DNA of 64,000 nucleotides, taken from assembly GCF_003144095.1 (NCBI RefSeq), contig NZ_NSKH01000023.1, positions 995,620-1,059,619 on the forward strand, written 5' to 3'. Below the pieces are notes generated by a model, which saw only the letters and a list, made by a program, of their open reading frames with translations, was not told the origin of the DNA and did not search any database. The stretch is from Streptomyces sp. ICBB 8177. Its GTDB lineage: Bacteria > Actinomycetota > Actinomycetes > Streptomycetales > Streptomycetaceae. Made by a program: the position numbers and the translations under genes. This document shows, piece by piece, positions 42,742-53,842 of this stretch; the stretch's first letter is position 1, and each line of letters opens with the position of its first letter.

Positions 42742-43872
42742 ATGGACAGTACGACTGGAGCCGGTCCGGCCGGTGGTCCGCCCGCCGGTCCCGCGCGGCC
42801 CGCGCCCGGCTGCCTCGACCCCGACGACCTCCCGGACGGGCTGATGGTCGCCGACCACGACGGGCGGGTGACCTGCTTCAACGCGGCCGCCGCCCGCATC
42901 ACCGGGGTGCGCCGGGCCGACGCGCTGGGTGAGGCGTACGACCGCGTGCTGCCGCTGGAGGACCTCGAAGGCCGCCGCTGGTGGGCGCTGACCGACCCGT
43001 ACCGGGGCCTGGCCGTGCGCACCGGGCAGCCGGAGCGCAACCTGCTGCTGCCCGGCGGCCGCGAGGTGCTCGTCTGCGCCCGCTACGTGCGCGAGCGGCC
43101 CACCGGGCCGGTGGTGCGGCTGGTCGTCTCGGTGCGCGGCACCGAGGCGCGCCGCCGCACCGAACGCAGCCACGCCGAACTGATCGCCACTGTCGCCCAC
43201 GAACTGCGCTCCCCGCTCACCTCGGTCAAGGGCTTCACCGCGACGCTGCTGGCCAAGTGGGAGCGGTTCACCGACGACCAGAAGCAGCTGATGCTCCAGA
43301 CCGTGGACGCGGACGCCAACCGCGTCACCCGGCTCATCGCCGAACTGCTGGACATCTCCCGCATCGACGCCGGCCGCCTGGAGGTGCGCCGCCAGCCGGT
43401 GGACGTGGCCGCCGCCGTCAAGCACCGGGTGGACGCCCACATCGCCGCCGGTACCCCGGCCGACCGCTTCCGCGTCCTGGTGGCCGACCCGCTGCCGCCG
43501 CTGTGGGCCGACCCCGACAAACTCCAGCAGGTGCTGGTCAACCTGCTGGAAAACGCGGTGCGCCACGGCGCGGGAACCGTCACCATCGAAGTGGCACCCG
43601 CGCCACGACCGGGTGCGTCCGGCACATCCGACGCGGAGGGAACGGCCGTCACCGTGAGCGACGAAGGCCCCGGCATCCCCGAGGAGTCGGTCGGGCGTGT
43701 CTTCACCCGCTTCTGGCGGGGGAACCGGCGCGGCGGCACCGGCCTGGGCCTGTACATCGTCAAGGGCATCGTCGAGGCCCACGGCGGCACGATCACCGCG
43801 GGCCGGGCGCCCGGCGGCGGCGCCCGGTTCCGATTCGTCCTGCCCGCCGGGACCCCGGCCTTCCTGGCCTGA
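42742..43872 (+). CDS. Orphan PAS-domain sensor histidine kinase
   Basis: A soluble kinase of 376 residues with no transmembrane segment. A PAS domain (about 30-130, PDGLMVADHDGRVTCFNAAAARITG) is followed by the dimerisation helix with phosphoacceptor His153 (VAHELRSPLTS). The ATPase domain has the N box LVNLLENAVRHG, G1 DEGPGIP and G2 GTGLGLYIVKG. No response regulator is adjacent, so it is an orphan. A TAGGGT -10-like element lies at 42705. The ATG at 42742 follows GGGAGGGGATGCGGGG. The C-terminus is unremarkable. pheS follows 142 bp downstream. Confidence 0.92.
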   Translation: MDSTTGAGPAGGPPAGPARPAPGCLDPDDLPDGLMVADHDGRVTCFNAAAARITGVRRADALGEAYDRVLPLEDLEGRRWWALTDPYRGLAVRTGQPERNLLLPGGREVLVCARYVRERPTGPVVRLVVSVRGTEARRRTERSHAELIATVAHELRSPLTSVKGFTATLLAKWERFTDDQKQLMLQTVDADANRVTRLIAELLDISRIDAGRLEVRRQPVDVAAAVKHRVDAHIAAGTPADRFRVLVADPLPPLWADPDKLQQVLVNLLENAVRHGAGTVTIEVAPAPRPGASGTSDAEGTAVTVSDEGPGIPEESVGRVFTRFWRGNRRGGTGLGLYIVKGIVEAHGGTITAGRAPGGGARFRFVLPAGTPAFLA

Positions 43873-43933
43873 GCCCCCCGGCGGGCGTCCACCTGCTGAT
43901 CCACGCGCGGGGCGGTGCGCCGCCGCCCAGTAG

Positions 43934-45132
<1,199 letters not shown>

Positions 45133-45133
<1 letters not shown>

Positions 45134-47622
45134 TGCGGGCCCCGCTTTCCTGGCTGCGGGAGTACGTCGACCTGCCGGCCGGCACCACCGGCAGCGACGT
45201 GCAGGAACGGCTGGTCGCGGCCGGCCTCGAGGTCGAGAGGGTCGAGCGGCTGGGCGCCGGTCTCGCCGGCCCGCTGGTCGTCGGCGAGGTGCTGGCGATC
45301 GAGGAGCTGACCGGCTTCAAGAAGCCCATCCGCTACTGCCAGGTGGACGTCGGCAAGGCCAACGGGACCGGCGAGCCGCAGAACATCGTGTGCGGCGCCA
45401 CCAACTTCCGGGTCGGCGACAAGGTCGTCGTCATCCTGCCCGGCGGCGTGCTGCCCGGCGACTTCCGGATCTCGGCCCGCAAGACCTACGGCAAGACCTC
45501 CGAGGGCATGATCTGCTCGGCCCGCGAGCTGGGCATGGGCGACGACCACGACGGCATCATCGTGCTGCCGCCCGAGCACGAGGCCGGCACCGACGCCATC
45601 GGGCTGCTTGAGCTGGTCGACGAGGTGCTGGACATCGCGGTCACCCCCGACCGCGGCTACTGCCTGTCGATGCGCGGGATCGCCCGGGAGACCGCGACCG
45701 CGTACGGGCTGCCGCTGCGCGACCCGGCGCTGCTGGACGTGCCCGCGCCGAACTCCCACGGCTACCCGGTGGAGGTCGCCGACCCCATCGGCTGCACCCG
45801 CTTCACCGCCCGCACGGTGACCAACGTCGACCCCGACGCGGTCTCCCCGCTGTGGCTCCAGCGCCGTCTGCAGAAGGCGGGCATGCGGCCGATCTCGCTC
45901 GCCGTGGACATCACCAACTACGTGATGCTGGAGCTGGGCCAGCCCTTGCACGCCTACGACCGCTCCCGGGTGAAGGGGACGATCGGAGTGCGCCGGGCGG
46001 CGCAGGGCGAGAAGCTCACCACGCTGGACGGCACCCAGCGCACGCTGGACGCCGAGGACCTGGTCATCACCGACGACTCCGGTCCGATCGGGCTCGCCGG
46101 TGTCATGGGCGGCGCCCACACCGAGATCGACGACACCGGTGCCACCACCACCGAGATCGTCATCGAGGCCGCGCACTTCGACCCGGTCGCGGTCGCCCGC
46201 ACCTCGCGGCGCCACAAGCTGTCCTCCGAGGCGGCCAAGCGCTTCGAGCGCGGCACCGACCCGCTGGCCACCTCGGCCGCCGCGCAGCGCACGGTGGACC
46301 TGCTGGTGCTGCTGGCCGGCGGCACCGCGGAGGCCGGGGTCACCGAGGTGATCACGCCGTCCGCGCCGCACACCATCGCGATCCCGGCCGACCACCCGGA
46401 CCGCGTCGCGGGCACCTCGTACGGCCGCGAGACCGTGGTGCGCCGCCTGCAGCAGGTCGGCTGCGACGTCTACGGCTCCGACGAGCTGGTCGTCACCGTC
46501 CCCAGCTGGCGGCCCGACCTGCGCGACCCCAACGACCTGGCGGAGGAGGTCATCCGGCTGGAGGGCTACGAGAACCTGCCCTCCACGCTGCCCAAGCCGC
46601 CGTCCGGGCACGGCCTGACCGAGGGCCAGTTGCTGCGCCGCAGGGTCGGCCGGGCGCTGGCCGGCGCGGGCTACGTCGAGGTGCAGGCCTACCCGTTCGT
46701 CGGCGAGGCCGCCTTCGACCAGCTGGCCCTGGACAAGGACGACCCGCGCCGCCGCACGGTGCGCCTGGTCAACCCGCTCTCCGACGAGGAGCCCGGGCTG
46801 CGCACCACGCTGCTGCCCGGACTGCTCGCCACACTGCGCCGCAACGAGGGCCGGGGCGCGCACGACCTGGCCCTGTTCGAGACCGGGCTGGTCTTCCTGC
46901 CCACCGGCGAGGAACCGCTGCCGCCGAAGCTGCCGGTCGACCGCCGTCCCACCGCCGAGGAGATCGCCGCTCTCGACGCCGCGCTGCCGCACCAGCCGCG
47001 CCACGTCGCCGTGGTGCTGGCCGGTTCCCGCGAGCCCGCCGGCTGGTGGGGCAAGGGGTACGCCGCGAGCTGGGCGGACGCCGTCGAGGCGGCCCGCACC
47101 GTGGCCCGCGAGGCCGCCCTCGAACTGGCGGTGCGTCAGGCGCAGTACGCGCCCTGGCACCCCGGCCGCTGCGCCGCGCTCTACGTGGGCGACCAACTGA
47201 TCGGCCACGCGGGCGAGTTGCACCCGCGCGTCATCAAGGCGCTGAGCCTGCCGGAGCGCACCAGCGCGATGGAACTCGACCTGGACCTGGTGGAGCGCGC
47301 CAAGGGCGGACCGGTGCGCGCGCCGCGCGTGTCCACCTTCCCGGTGGCCACCCAGGACGTCGCCCTGGTCGTGGACGCGGGTGTGCCGGCGGCCGAGGTC
47401 GAGGCCGCGCTGCGGGACGGCGCGGGCGAACTGCTCGAATCGCTGCGGCTGTTCGATGTCTTCACGGGTGAGCAGATCGGCGAGGGCCGCAAGTCGCTGG
47501 CGTACGCGCTGCGCTTCCGCGCCCCCGACCGCACCCTCACCGCCGAGGAGGCGTCCGCCGCCCGCGACGCGGCGGTGGCGCGTGCCACCGAGCGCACGGG
47601 GGCCGCGCTGCGCGGGGTGTGA
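45133..47622 (+). CDS. pheT: Phenylalanyl-tRNA synthetase beta subunit
   Basis: The editing and tRNA-binding beta subunit, 829 residues. It contains an N-terminal EMAP-type tRNA-binding domain (about 40-155), the B3/B4 editing domain that hydrolyses Tyr-tRNA-Phe (about 210-370), B5 (about 400-475, [10 protein letters not shown] nearby), a class II-like core (about 490-700) and the C-terminal FDX-ACB domain (about 735-829, [27 protein letters not shown]). Start ATG 45133 in a TGATG overlap with pheS, giving coupled translation. A perfect 16-bp terminator follows. Confidence 0.96.
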
Positions 47623-47653
47623 ACCGGGGGCGGGCCCGTCCCTGAAGGGCCCC

Positions 47654-47691
47654 GAGGGGCGCGTCCGGAGTGTGGTCCGGACGCGCCCCTC
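47654..47691 (+). terminator. Terminator after pheST
   Basis: A perfect 16-bp stem (47654-47669 with 47676-47691) with a GTGTGG loop, 32 bp after the pheT stop. Confidence 0.8.
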
Positions 47692-47903
47692 GCGCGTGCC
47701 GGGGGCACGGAGGACGAGTTTCCGGGGCGGTCGGGGGGCGGCGAGTCTCACCCTGGACGTGAGCCCGAGGGTTCTGTAGCTCGAACGAGTGAATTGCCTA
47801 CCCAGGGTGGTGGTTTGCGCGCGTACGGTCGCGAGAATCGACCGACGCGGCAAGGGGCTCGCAATCACCGACCATGGCCGCGGCCATGAGGGGGAGCCGT
47901 CGG

Positions 47904-49268
47904 ATGACCCGGACCAGCACAGCGACCGCCGCGCGCGACGGCGCACGCGGCGGTGCGCAAGGCGGCGCGGACGGCGCGGGCCGAGCGTCGCTCGGGAAGA
48001 CGGCCCTGGCGCGGGCTCTGACCGGCGGCCGGGCGGGCCTGGGCCGGGCGCTGGTCCTCGTGCTGCCCGCCTTGTGGACCGGAGCCGTCGTCGCCCTGGA
48101 GGCCGTCGTGCCGGGCGGTCACCGCCTCGTCCCGCTGCTCGGCGCGACCCCGGCGGTGGCCTGCGCGGGCAGCGGACGGCGCCGGTGCGTGCTGCTGGGC
48201 GGGGCCTGCGCGTTGCTCGGGCTGCTGCCCTTCTCCGGGCTGGGCGCGGCGGGGGGCGGCGGTCACGACACCGCCGCGCTGGTGACGCGGGCGGGCACCG
48301 CGCTCGCGGTGCTGACGGTCATGGCGGCCGGCTGCCTGGTCTGCGGCCGGCGCACCCGGCTCGCCGACGAACTGGAACGGGTCCGGGAGGTCGCCGTCGC
48401 GGCCCAGCAGACGCTGGTGCGCCCGCTGCCGCACCGGGTCGGCGGCTTCGGGGTGGCCGGCGCGTACCTGCCGGCGCAGGTCGGCGCGCAGGTCGGCGGC
48501 GATCTGTACGACGTGCTCGCCACGCCGTACGGCGTCCGGGTCGTCCTCGGCGACGTGCGCGGACACGGGCTGCCCGCGCTCGCCACGGTCGCGGCGCTGC
48601 TGGCGGGGTTCCGGGAGGCGGCGCACGAGGAGCCCGGGCTCGACGGCGTGATGCGGCGACTGGAGCGCTCGATGGCCCGCCACCTGCGCGAGCGCGCCCA
48701 GGCGGAACACCCCGCCGCCGGGCGCCCGAGCGGCGGACAGGCCGCGGTGGGCGAGGAGTTCGCCACCGTACTGCTGCTCCAGGTGCGCCGCGACGGCACC
48801 CTGACCGCCCTCAGCTGCGGCCACCCCTGGCCGCACCGGGTGCGGGCGACGCCGGGCAAGCCGGTGCGCGTCGTGCCGCTGTCGGGCGCCCGGCCCATGG
48901 CACCACTGGGCGTGCTCGACCCCGGAGCCCAGCGCCCGCGCCCCCATCACGGCAAGTTGCGGCCCGGGGAGGCGCTGTTCCTGCACACCGACGGCGCACA
49001 GGACGCCCGTGACGCGGCCGGGGAGTTCTTCCCGCTGCCCGCCGCGCTGGAGCGCGCCGCCGGGCACGCGATCACCGGTGACGGCTCGCTCGTCCCCGAA
49101 CTGCTCGTCGCGGCCGTGCGCGAGGCGCTGCTGCGGCACGCGGGCGGGCGCCCCACCGACGACGTCGCGCTGCTGGCGTTGCGCAGGGACCCCGCCCGCG
49201 CCGACGGGCGCCCCGGGCCCCGCCCTGCGCAAGGCGCCGCCGAACTCAGCTGTACGACCAGCCCTTGA
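47904..49268 (+). CDS. Membrane-linked PP2C/SpoIIE-type protein phosphatase
   Basis: A 454-residue Ser/Thr phosphatase. About three hydrophobic helices in the first 150 residues anchor it, and a C-terminal PP2C/SpoIIE catalytic domain (about 185-440) faces the cytoplasm. The metal-binding residues are in GGDLYDVLATP, GDVRGHGLPA, LHTDGAQDARD and TDDVALLAL, so it appears active. Such proteins often counter anti-sigma kinases (RsbU-like). The start ATG 47904 is preferred over ATG 47874 or 47886 because it follows GGGGGAG. Its 3' end overlaps the GH16 gene on the other strand by 23 bp. Confidence 0.88.
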   Translation: MTRTSTATAARDGARGGAQGGADGAGRASLGKTALARALTGGRAGLGRALVLVLPALWTGAVVALEAVVPGGHRLVPLLGATPAVACAGSGRRRCVLLGGACALLGLLPFSGLGAAGGGGHDTAALVTRAGTALAVLTVMAAGCLVCGRRTRLADELERVREVAVAAQQTLVRPLPHRVGGFGVAGAYLPAQVGAQVGGDLYDVLATPYGVRVVLGDVRGHGLPALATVAALLAGFREAAHEEPGLDGVMRRLERSMARHLRERAQAEHPAAGRPSGGQAAVGEEFATVLLLQVRRDGTLTALSCGHPWPHRVRATPGKPVRVVPLSGARPMAPLGVLDPGAQRPRPHHGKLRPGEALFLHTDGAQDARDAAGEFFPLPAALERAAGHAITGDGSLVPELLVAAVREALLRHAGGRPTDDVALLALRRDPARADGRPGPRPAQGAAELSCTTSP

Positions 49269-50142
49269 CGTAGGTGATGTCGAGCTGCGCCCACGAACCC
49301 GGGGCCGCCGACGGCCCGTTGAGCGCGGACTCGTTCTGGATGATCCACGACATCGGCTGGTCGGGCACGCCCTCGGTGGAGTGCCCGACGACCTTCCCGT
49401 CGAGCAGGAACTCCACGCTGCCCGGGGTCCAGACGATGTCGGTGGTGTGCCAGGAGGTCCACTTGGCGCCGGTCTCGTACTGGTCCTGCGCGCCGCCCGC
49501 CATGCCCTGGTGGTGCGCGTAACCCCAGATACCGCCGTCCCAGTTCCCCTCGGCGAAGTCGTCCTCGCAGTTGGGGCAGGCGTTGTCGTCCTGCGGCCAC
49601 AGCATGTGCGCGCCCTTGTAGCCGGGCGCCGCCTTCGAGACGCGGAAGCGCTCCTCGAACTTGCCGTACGTGCGGTCCATCAACTTCCTGGGCACCAGGG
49701 CCGCCGAGTGCACGACGCCGCCCGCCGCCGACCGCCAGAGCCTGATGTGGAGTTGGCCGTCACCACCGACCGGCGAGATCCACAGGTCGCTGCCGGGGTC
49801 GTACGTGCCGTGCACCCGGTAGCCGTTCTCGCTCGCGGTGTCCGGCCACCCCTCGGGGTACGCCCACCAGTCGGCCCGTACGGAGGCTGGCAGGTCGGCG
49901 CAGTAGGCGCGCGGGGTGTCCACGTCGTGCGCGCAGTCGGCGAAGTCGCCTTTCGGCACGGGGGTGTCGAAGTCGTCCTCGAACAGCAGATGGAAGTGGG
50001 ACGAGCCGGACGCAGCCGCCGCGCCGGACCCGGTCGTCGCGGACGCGGGGGCCGGAGGCGGCTGGGCGGCCGTACCCGCCGGTGCGCAGCCGCCCAGCAG
50101 GAGTCCGGCCGTCGACAGGACGACCACGATGAGCCTTCGCAC
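49246..50142 (-). CDS. Secreted glycoside hydrolase family 16 lipoprotein
   Basis: An exported 298-residue beta-glucanase-like enzyme. The signal peptide ends in a lipobox GGC (Cys19), then a Pro/Ala/Ser-rich linker. The GH16 beta-sandwich follows, with the ExDxxE catalytic signature EDDFAE in a cysteine-flanked loop, preceded by GAHMLWP and followed by WTSWHTTDIVWTPGSVEFLLDG. It should cleave beta-1,3 or related glycans outside the cell; the exact polysaccharide is unclear because the loop carrying the acids is unusual (Cys either side). GTG start at 50142 with GGAGG six bases upstream. It is the last gene on its strand before the PP2C gene. Confidence 0.87.
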   Translation of the reverse strand: MRRLIVVVLSTAGLLLGGCAPAGTAAQPPPAPASATTGSGAAAASGSSHFHLLFEDDFDTPVPKGDFADCAHDVDTPRAYCADLPASVRADWWAYPEGWPDTASENGYRVHGTYDPGSDLWISPVGGDGQLHIRLWRSAAGGVVHSAALVPRKLMDRTYGKFEERFRVSKAAPGYKGAHMLWPQDDNACPNCEDDFAEGNWDGGIWGYAHHQGMAGGAQDQYETGAKWTSWHTTDIVWTPGSVEFLLDGKVVGHSTEGVPDQPMSWIIQNESALNGPSAAPGSWAQLDITYVKGWSYS

Positions 50143-50252
50143 CGCACGCCTCCGTTCCCTCGGATCACACCAGCGTGACCGACGGGGCCCCTCCGGCACA
50201 CGGGAACGCGGCACTTCACATGCTCGGGCCGCCCGCGAACGGCGGGCCGACA

Positions 50253-50301
50253 CGCGAACGGGCCGCCGCCTCCGGTGTGGGAGGGCGGCGGCCCGTTCGC
50301 G
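50253..50301 (-). terminator. Terminator after 3-hydroxyacyl-CoA dehydrogenase gene
   Basis: A perfect 18-bp stem (50253-50270 with 50284-50301), eight bases past the stop on the minus strand. Confidence 0.78.
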
Positions 50302-50309
50302 CGAAGGGC

Positions 50310-51188
50310 TCAGGCGTAGTCGTAGAAGCCGTGGCCGGTCTTGCGGCCCAGGCGGCCCGCGTCGACCATGCGCTGGAGCAGCGGGGGAGCGGCGTACAGC
50401 GGCTCCTTGTACTCGTAGTACATCGAGTCCGCGATCGCGGCGACGGTGTCGAGGCCGATCAGGTCGGACAGCTTGAGCGGGCCCATCGGGTGGGCGCAGC
50501 CCATCTCCATGCCGTTGTCGATGTCCTCGCGGGTGGCGCTGCCCGCCTCGAACATCCGGATCGCGGAGAGCAGGTACGGCACCAGCAGCGCGTTCACCAC
50601 GAAGCCGGAGCGGTCCTGGGCGCGGATGGCGTGCTTGCCCAGCACGTCGCCGACCAGCTTCTCGGCGCGCAGCAGGGTCTGGTCGGAGGTGGTGAGGGCC
50701 GGGATCAGCTCCACCAGCTTCTGCACCGGGGCCGGGTTGAAGAAGTGGATGCCCAGCACGTGGTCGGGGCGCGAGGTGGCGACCGCGAGCTTCACCAGCG
50801 GGATGGAGGAGGTGTTCGAGGCGAGGATGGCGTCCTGCCGGGCCACCACCTGGTCGAGCACCTGGAAGATCTCGGTCTTGACCTGCTCGTTCTCCACGAC
50901 GGCCTCGACGACCAGGTCGCGGTCGGCGAACTCGCCCAGGTCGGTGGTGAAGGTCAGCCGGTCCAGCGTCGCGTCGCGCTCCGCCTCGCTGATCTTGCCG
51001 CGCTCGGCGGCCCGGCTCAGCGAGTTGGTCAGGCGGGTGCGGCCCAGTTCCAGTGCCTCGCCGGTGGTCTCCGCCACCCGTACGTCGAGCCCCGAGCGGG
51101 CGCACACCTCGGCGATGCCCGCCCCCATCTGTCCGCAGCCCACCACTCCGACGAAGCGGATGTCGCCCGCTCCCGACTCTTCGCTCAT
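50310..51188 (-). CDS. 3-hydroxybutyryl-CoA dehydrogenase
   Basis: A 292-residue NAD(P)-dependent enzyme interconverting 3-hydroxybutyryl-CoA and acetoacetyl-CoA. The Rossmann motif is GVVGCGQMGAGIAE (14-27). Catalytic His148 lies in GIHFFNPAPVQKLVE, with Glu160. The C-terminal dimerisation helices include GFVVNALLVPYLLSAIRMFE and MGPLKLSDLIGLDT. Length and motif spacing are those of single-domain PaaH/Hbd enzymes. ATG 51188, ribosome binding site AGGCGA. Immediately downstream is a very strong terminator. Likely role is in butyrate or fatty-acid-related metabolism, including extender-unit supply. Confidence 0.94.
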   Translation of the reverse strand: MSEESGAGDIRFVGVVGCGQMGAGIAEVCARSGLDVRVAETTGEALELGRTRLTNSLSRAAERGKISEAERDATLDRLTFTTDLGEFADRDLVVEAVVENEQVKTEIFQVLDQVVARQDAILASNTSSIPLVKLAVATSRPDHVLGIHFFNPAPVQKLVELIPALTTSDQTLLRAEKLVGDVLGKHAIRAQDRSGFVVNALLVPYLLSAIRMFEAGSATREDIDNGMEMGCAHPMGPLKLSDLIGLDTVAAIADSMYYEYKEPLYAAPPLLQRMVDAGRLGRKTGHGFYDYA

Positions 51189-51301
51189 CTGTCGCCTGGC
51201 CTCTTTCTTGCCCTCGGTCGTGTCCAAGCTCGCGCCGCCCCGGGTCGCGGGGTGGCATGCCGGCGGGTGGTCGCAGGGACCGGTAACCCACCCGGGCGAC
51301 C

Positions 51302-51829
51302 CTACACCGGCTCCGAAGCGGCCCCGATACGGCTGTGGACGGTGGTGAGCAGCAGGTCCTTCACGGGTCCCGACACCCGCCACACCACGCGCCAGCGGTC
51401 CTCACCGAGCACCGTGAACTCGCCCCGGTAGTGGTCGGCGGCACACGGGTGCCCCACCACGCAGGTCCCGGTGCGCAGATCCAGGGGGTGGAAGGGTCGG
51501 CCGTCGGGGAAACGCACCAGCGCGGTGCCGTCGCCGGCCGGCTCGAAGCGGTGCTCACGGCTCGCGGGCCTGGTCACCCCGCCCCAGGTGAAAGCCCCCT
51601 GTTCGACGTGGCGCAGCGCACCGTGCGGCGGCTCCGCGGTGAAGTCCGCGCGCCCGGTGAACCGGCCCTCGGCGCCACCGGCCAGATCGCGCACCACGCG
51701 CTCGACGTGCCAGGCCCCGGCGAGGTACGCCAGGGCGTCCGGCACAGGGCAGCCGTGCTCACGCGCCGCCGTCCGCCCGCGCGACGACGGTGCGGATCCG
51801 GGTCGCGTGGTCTCGTCATGGGTGTCCAC
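51302..51829 (-). CDS. DUF6314-type protein
   Basis: A 175-residue soluble protein with a lipocalin-like beta-barrel pattern: YLAGAWHVERVVRDL, GRFTGRADFT, FTWGGVTRPASREHRFEP and DHYRGEFTV. Similar short proteins in actinobacteria are annotated DUF6314. No function is known. The GTG start is preceded by GGAGGCGGACGCG. It lies between two unrelated genes and is probably monocistronic. Confidence 0.7.
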   Translation of the reverse strand: MDTHDETTRPGSAPSSRGRTAAREHGCPVPDALAYLAGAWHVERVVRDLAGGAEGRFTGRADFTAEPPHGALRHVEQGAFTWGGVTRPASREHRFEPAGDGTALVRFPDGRPFHPLDLRTGTCVVGHPCAADHYRGEFTVLGEDRWRVVWRVSGPVKDLLLTTVHSRIGAASEPV

Positions 51830-51937
51830 CGCGTCCGCCTCCCGGCCCGATGCTATCGGGGGAGGCCCAACGGCGGTGTGCTGGTCGTACTTTCGCCGGG
51901 GGTGCGGAGGTGCCCAGGAGGAACGCGGGGCGGGCGG

Positions 51938-52141
51938 TCAGCCCGCCGCGGTGGGCGCGTCGCCCGGCCGCACCACCGAGTCGGGGCCCGGGGACATCAC
52001 GCACTCGTGCCCGTCCTCGAACCTCACCCGGTACGGCGGCTCGCCCTCGGTGCCCAGCACCTCGACGATCTCGCCGACCCGGTCGTGCTGGCCGACGATC
52101 CTGCCGTGCATCAGCAGCCTGTCGCCTTCGTGCGCGTTCAT
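51938..52141 (-). CDS. DUF1918 protein
   Basis: A 67-residue protein matching DUF1918, a short SH3-like barrel family common in actinobacteria: DRLLMHGRIVGQHDRVGEIVEV and YRVRFEDGHECVMSPGPDS. Function unknown. The ATG at 52141 is chosen because GGGAGG lies eight bases upstream; an earlier in-frame start adds unconserved residues. Confidence 0.85.
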   Translation of the reverse strand: MNAHEGDRLLMHGRIVGQHDRVGEIVEVLGTEGEPPYRVRFEDGHECVMSPGPDSVVRPGDAPTAAG

Positions 52142-52192
52142 GTCGATGACCTCCCGCCAGGAGGGGACGTGTCCGGCCCGCACTACAGCAGT

Positions 52193-53749
52193 CTAGGCGG
52201 GCCCGCCCGGTATGTCCCCGCCCGCGTCCCGGGTCCGGTCGGGGCCCGGCTCCAGCGGGGGCGTCGTGGGCGCGCAGTGCACGCAGCAGCGCGGCTCGGC
52301 CGCCGGCGCCTCCGGTGCCGGGCCCGCGCCTCCGAGGACGTCGGACGGCACGGCGTACCAGGAGATCAGCGCGCCCAGCACCATCAACCCCGCGCAGACC
52401 AGCACCGCCGCACCGAAGGCGCGGTCCACCGACGCCGGCGCGCGGTACGCGGCGCCGGACAGGCCGACCGCCAGCGGCAGCGAGGCGACCGCGAGCAGCT
52501 GGGCGACGCGCGCGGCAGCGTTGTTGACCCCGCTGGCGATCCCCGCGTGCCGGACCTCCACCGACGCCAGCACCGTCGCGGTGAGCGGTGCGACGAACGC
52601 ACTCATGCCCAGGCCCAGCACCACCACGGCGGGCAGCACGTCGAGCCAGTACGAGCCGCCGGGATGGACCCGGCGCAGCAGGGCCAGCCCGGCGGCGGCC
52701 ACCAGTGGCCCCGCGGTCAGCAGCGGCCGCGGCCCGATCCGCTGGGCCAGCCCCCCGGCCGGACCCGACAGGGCCATCATCAAGACGGTCACCGGCAGAC
52801 TCGCCAGCCCCGCGCCCAGCGCGTCGTAGCCCAGGCCGTTCTGCAACTGGGTCGGCAGCAGGAAGAAGACCCCGCCGATCGCCGCGTACAGGCACAGCGT
52901 CACCACGTTGACGGAGGCGAACACCTTCGAGCGGAAGACGGCGAGCGGCAGCATCGGATGCGCCACGCGCCCTTCCCGTACGACGAACGCCACGCCCAGC
53001 AGGACCCCGGCGCAGCCCGCGGCGACCACCGTGGGGCCGGCCCCGCCCGGCGCGTCGATCAGCGCGTAGGTGATCCCGGCCAGCGCGAGCGCGGCGAGCG
53101 CGGCACCGGTCACGTCGAACCGCCCGGACGCCTGCCAGTCCCGGCTCTCCGGCACCCACCGCAGCGCCAGCGCCAGCACACCCAGCGCCAGCGGCACGTT
53201 GAGGAAGAAGATCCACCGCCAGCCGGGGCCGTCCACCAGCCAGCCGCCCAGGAACGGGCCGACCGAGGTGGCCACCCCGCCGAGTCCCGACCACAGGCCG
53301 ACCGCCTTGGCCCGGTCGTCGGGACGAAAGGAGCCCTGCACCAGCGCCAGCGACCCGGGCGTGAGCAGGGCGCCGCCCACCCCCTGCAACGCACGCGCCC
53401 CGATCAGCGCCGCGTCGCCCGGGGCCAGCCCGCACAGCATCGAGGCCGCCGCGAACCACACCGCCCCCACCAGGAAGACCCGGCGCCGCCCGTAGCGGTC
53501 ACCGAGGCCGCCGCCGAGCAGGATCAGCCCGGCGAGCGGCAGCATGTAGGCGTTGATCGTCCACTGCAACGCGGACAGCGGCACGTCGAAGTCGGCGCCG
53601 ATGCGCGGCAGCGCCACGTTGACCACCGTGCCGTCCAGCATCACCATGCCGGAGCCCAGCACGGCGCAGGCCAGCACCCCGCGCCCGGCAGGGGAAGCCA
53701 GCCGCAGCCCTCCGGCCCGCGCCCCGTCGTCCGTCGCCGTCCGGCTCAC
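52193..53749 (-). CDS. MFS drug exporter (DHA2 / EmrB-QacA type)
   Basis: A 518-residue membrane protein with 14 predicted helices, the DHA2 layout. Motif C-like GVGGALLTPGSLALVQ and the motif A loop GDRYGRRRVFL are present, and MLDGTVVNVALPRI marks the first helix as in QacA-type pumps. The C-terminal tail has a CC and CAP motif (RCCVHCAP), which is unusual. It is expected to pump drugs or metabolites by proton antiport. The GTG start is at 53749; an S4 RNA-binding gene lies 93 bp upstream on the same strand, so the two need not share a transcript. Confidence 0.88.
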   Translation of the reverse strand: MSRTATDDGARAGGLRLASPAGRGVLACAVLGSGMVMLDGTVVNVALPRIGADFDVPLSALQWTINAYMLPLAGLILLGGGLGDRYGRRRVFLVGAVWFAAASMLCGLAPGDAALIGARALQGVGGALLTPGSLALVQGSFRPDDRAKAVGLWSGLGGVATSVGPFLGGWLVDGPGWRWIFFLNVPLALGVLALALRWVPESRDWQASGRFDVTGAALAALALAGITYALIDAPGGAGPTVVAAGCAGVLLGVAFVVREGRVAHPMLPLAVFRSKVFASVNVVTLCLYAAIGGVFFLLPTQLQNGLGYDALGAGLASLPVTVLMMALSGPAGGLAQRIGPRPLLTAGPLVAAAGLALLRRVHPGGSYWLDVLPAVVVLGLGMSAFVAPLTATVLASVEVRHAGIASGVNNAAARVAQLLAVASLPLAVGLSGAAYRAPASVDRAFGAAVLVCAGLMVLGALISWYAVPSDVLGGAGPAPEAPAAEPRCCVHCAPTTPPLEPGPDRTRDAGGDIPGGPA

Positions 53750-53842
53750 CCCTCCAGCGTGGCGCAGCGGACGGACCGGCGCACGGCCGCATCACGCCAC
53801 GCCCGGCGGGCCCACGCCACGTCAGGGCAGTCCCACCCGGGG

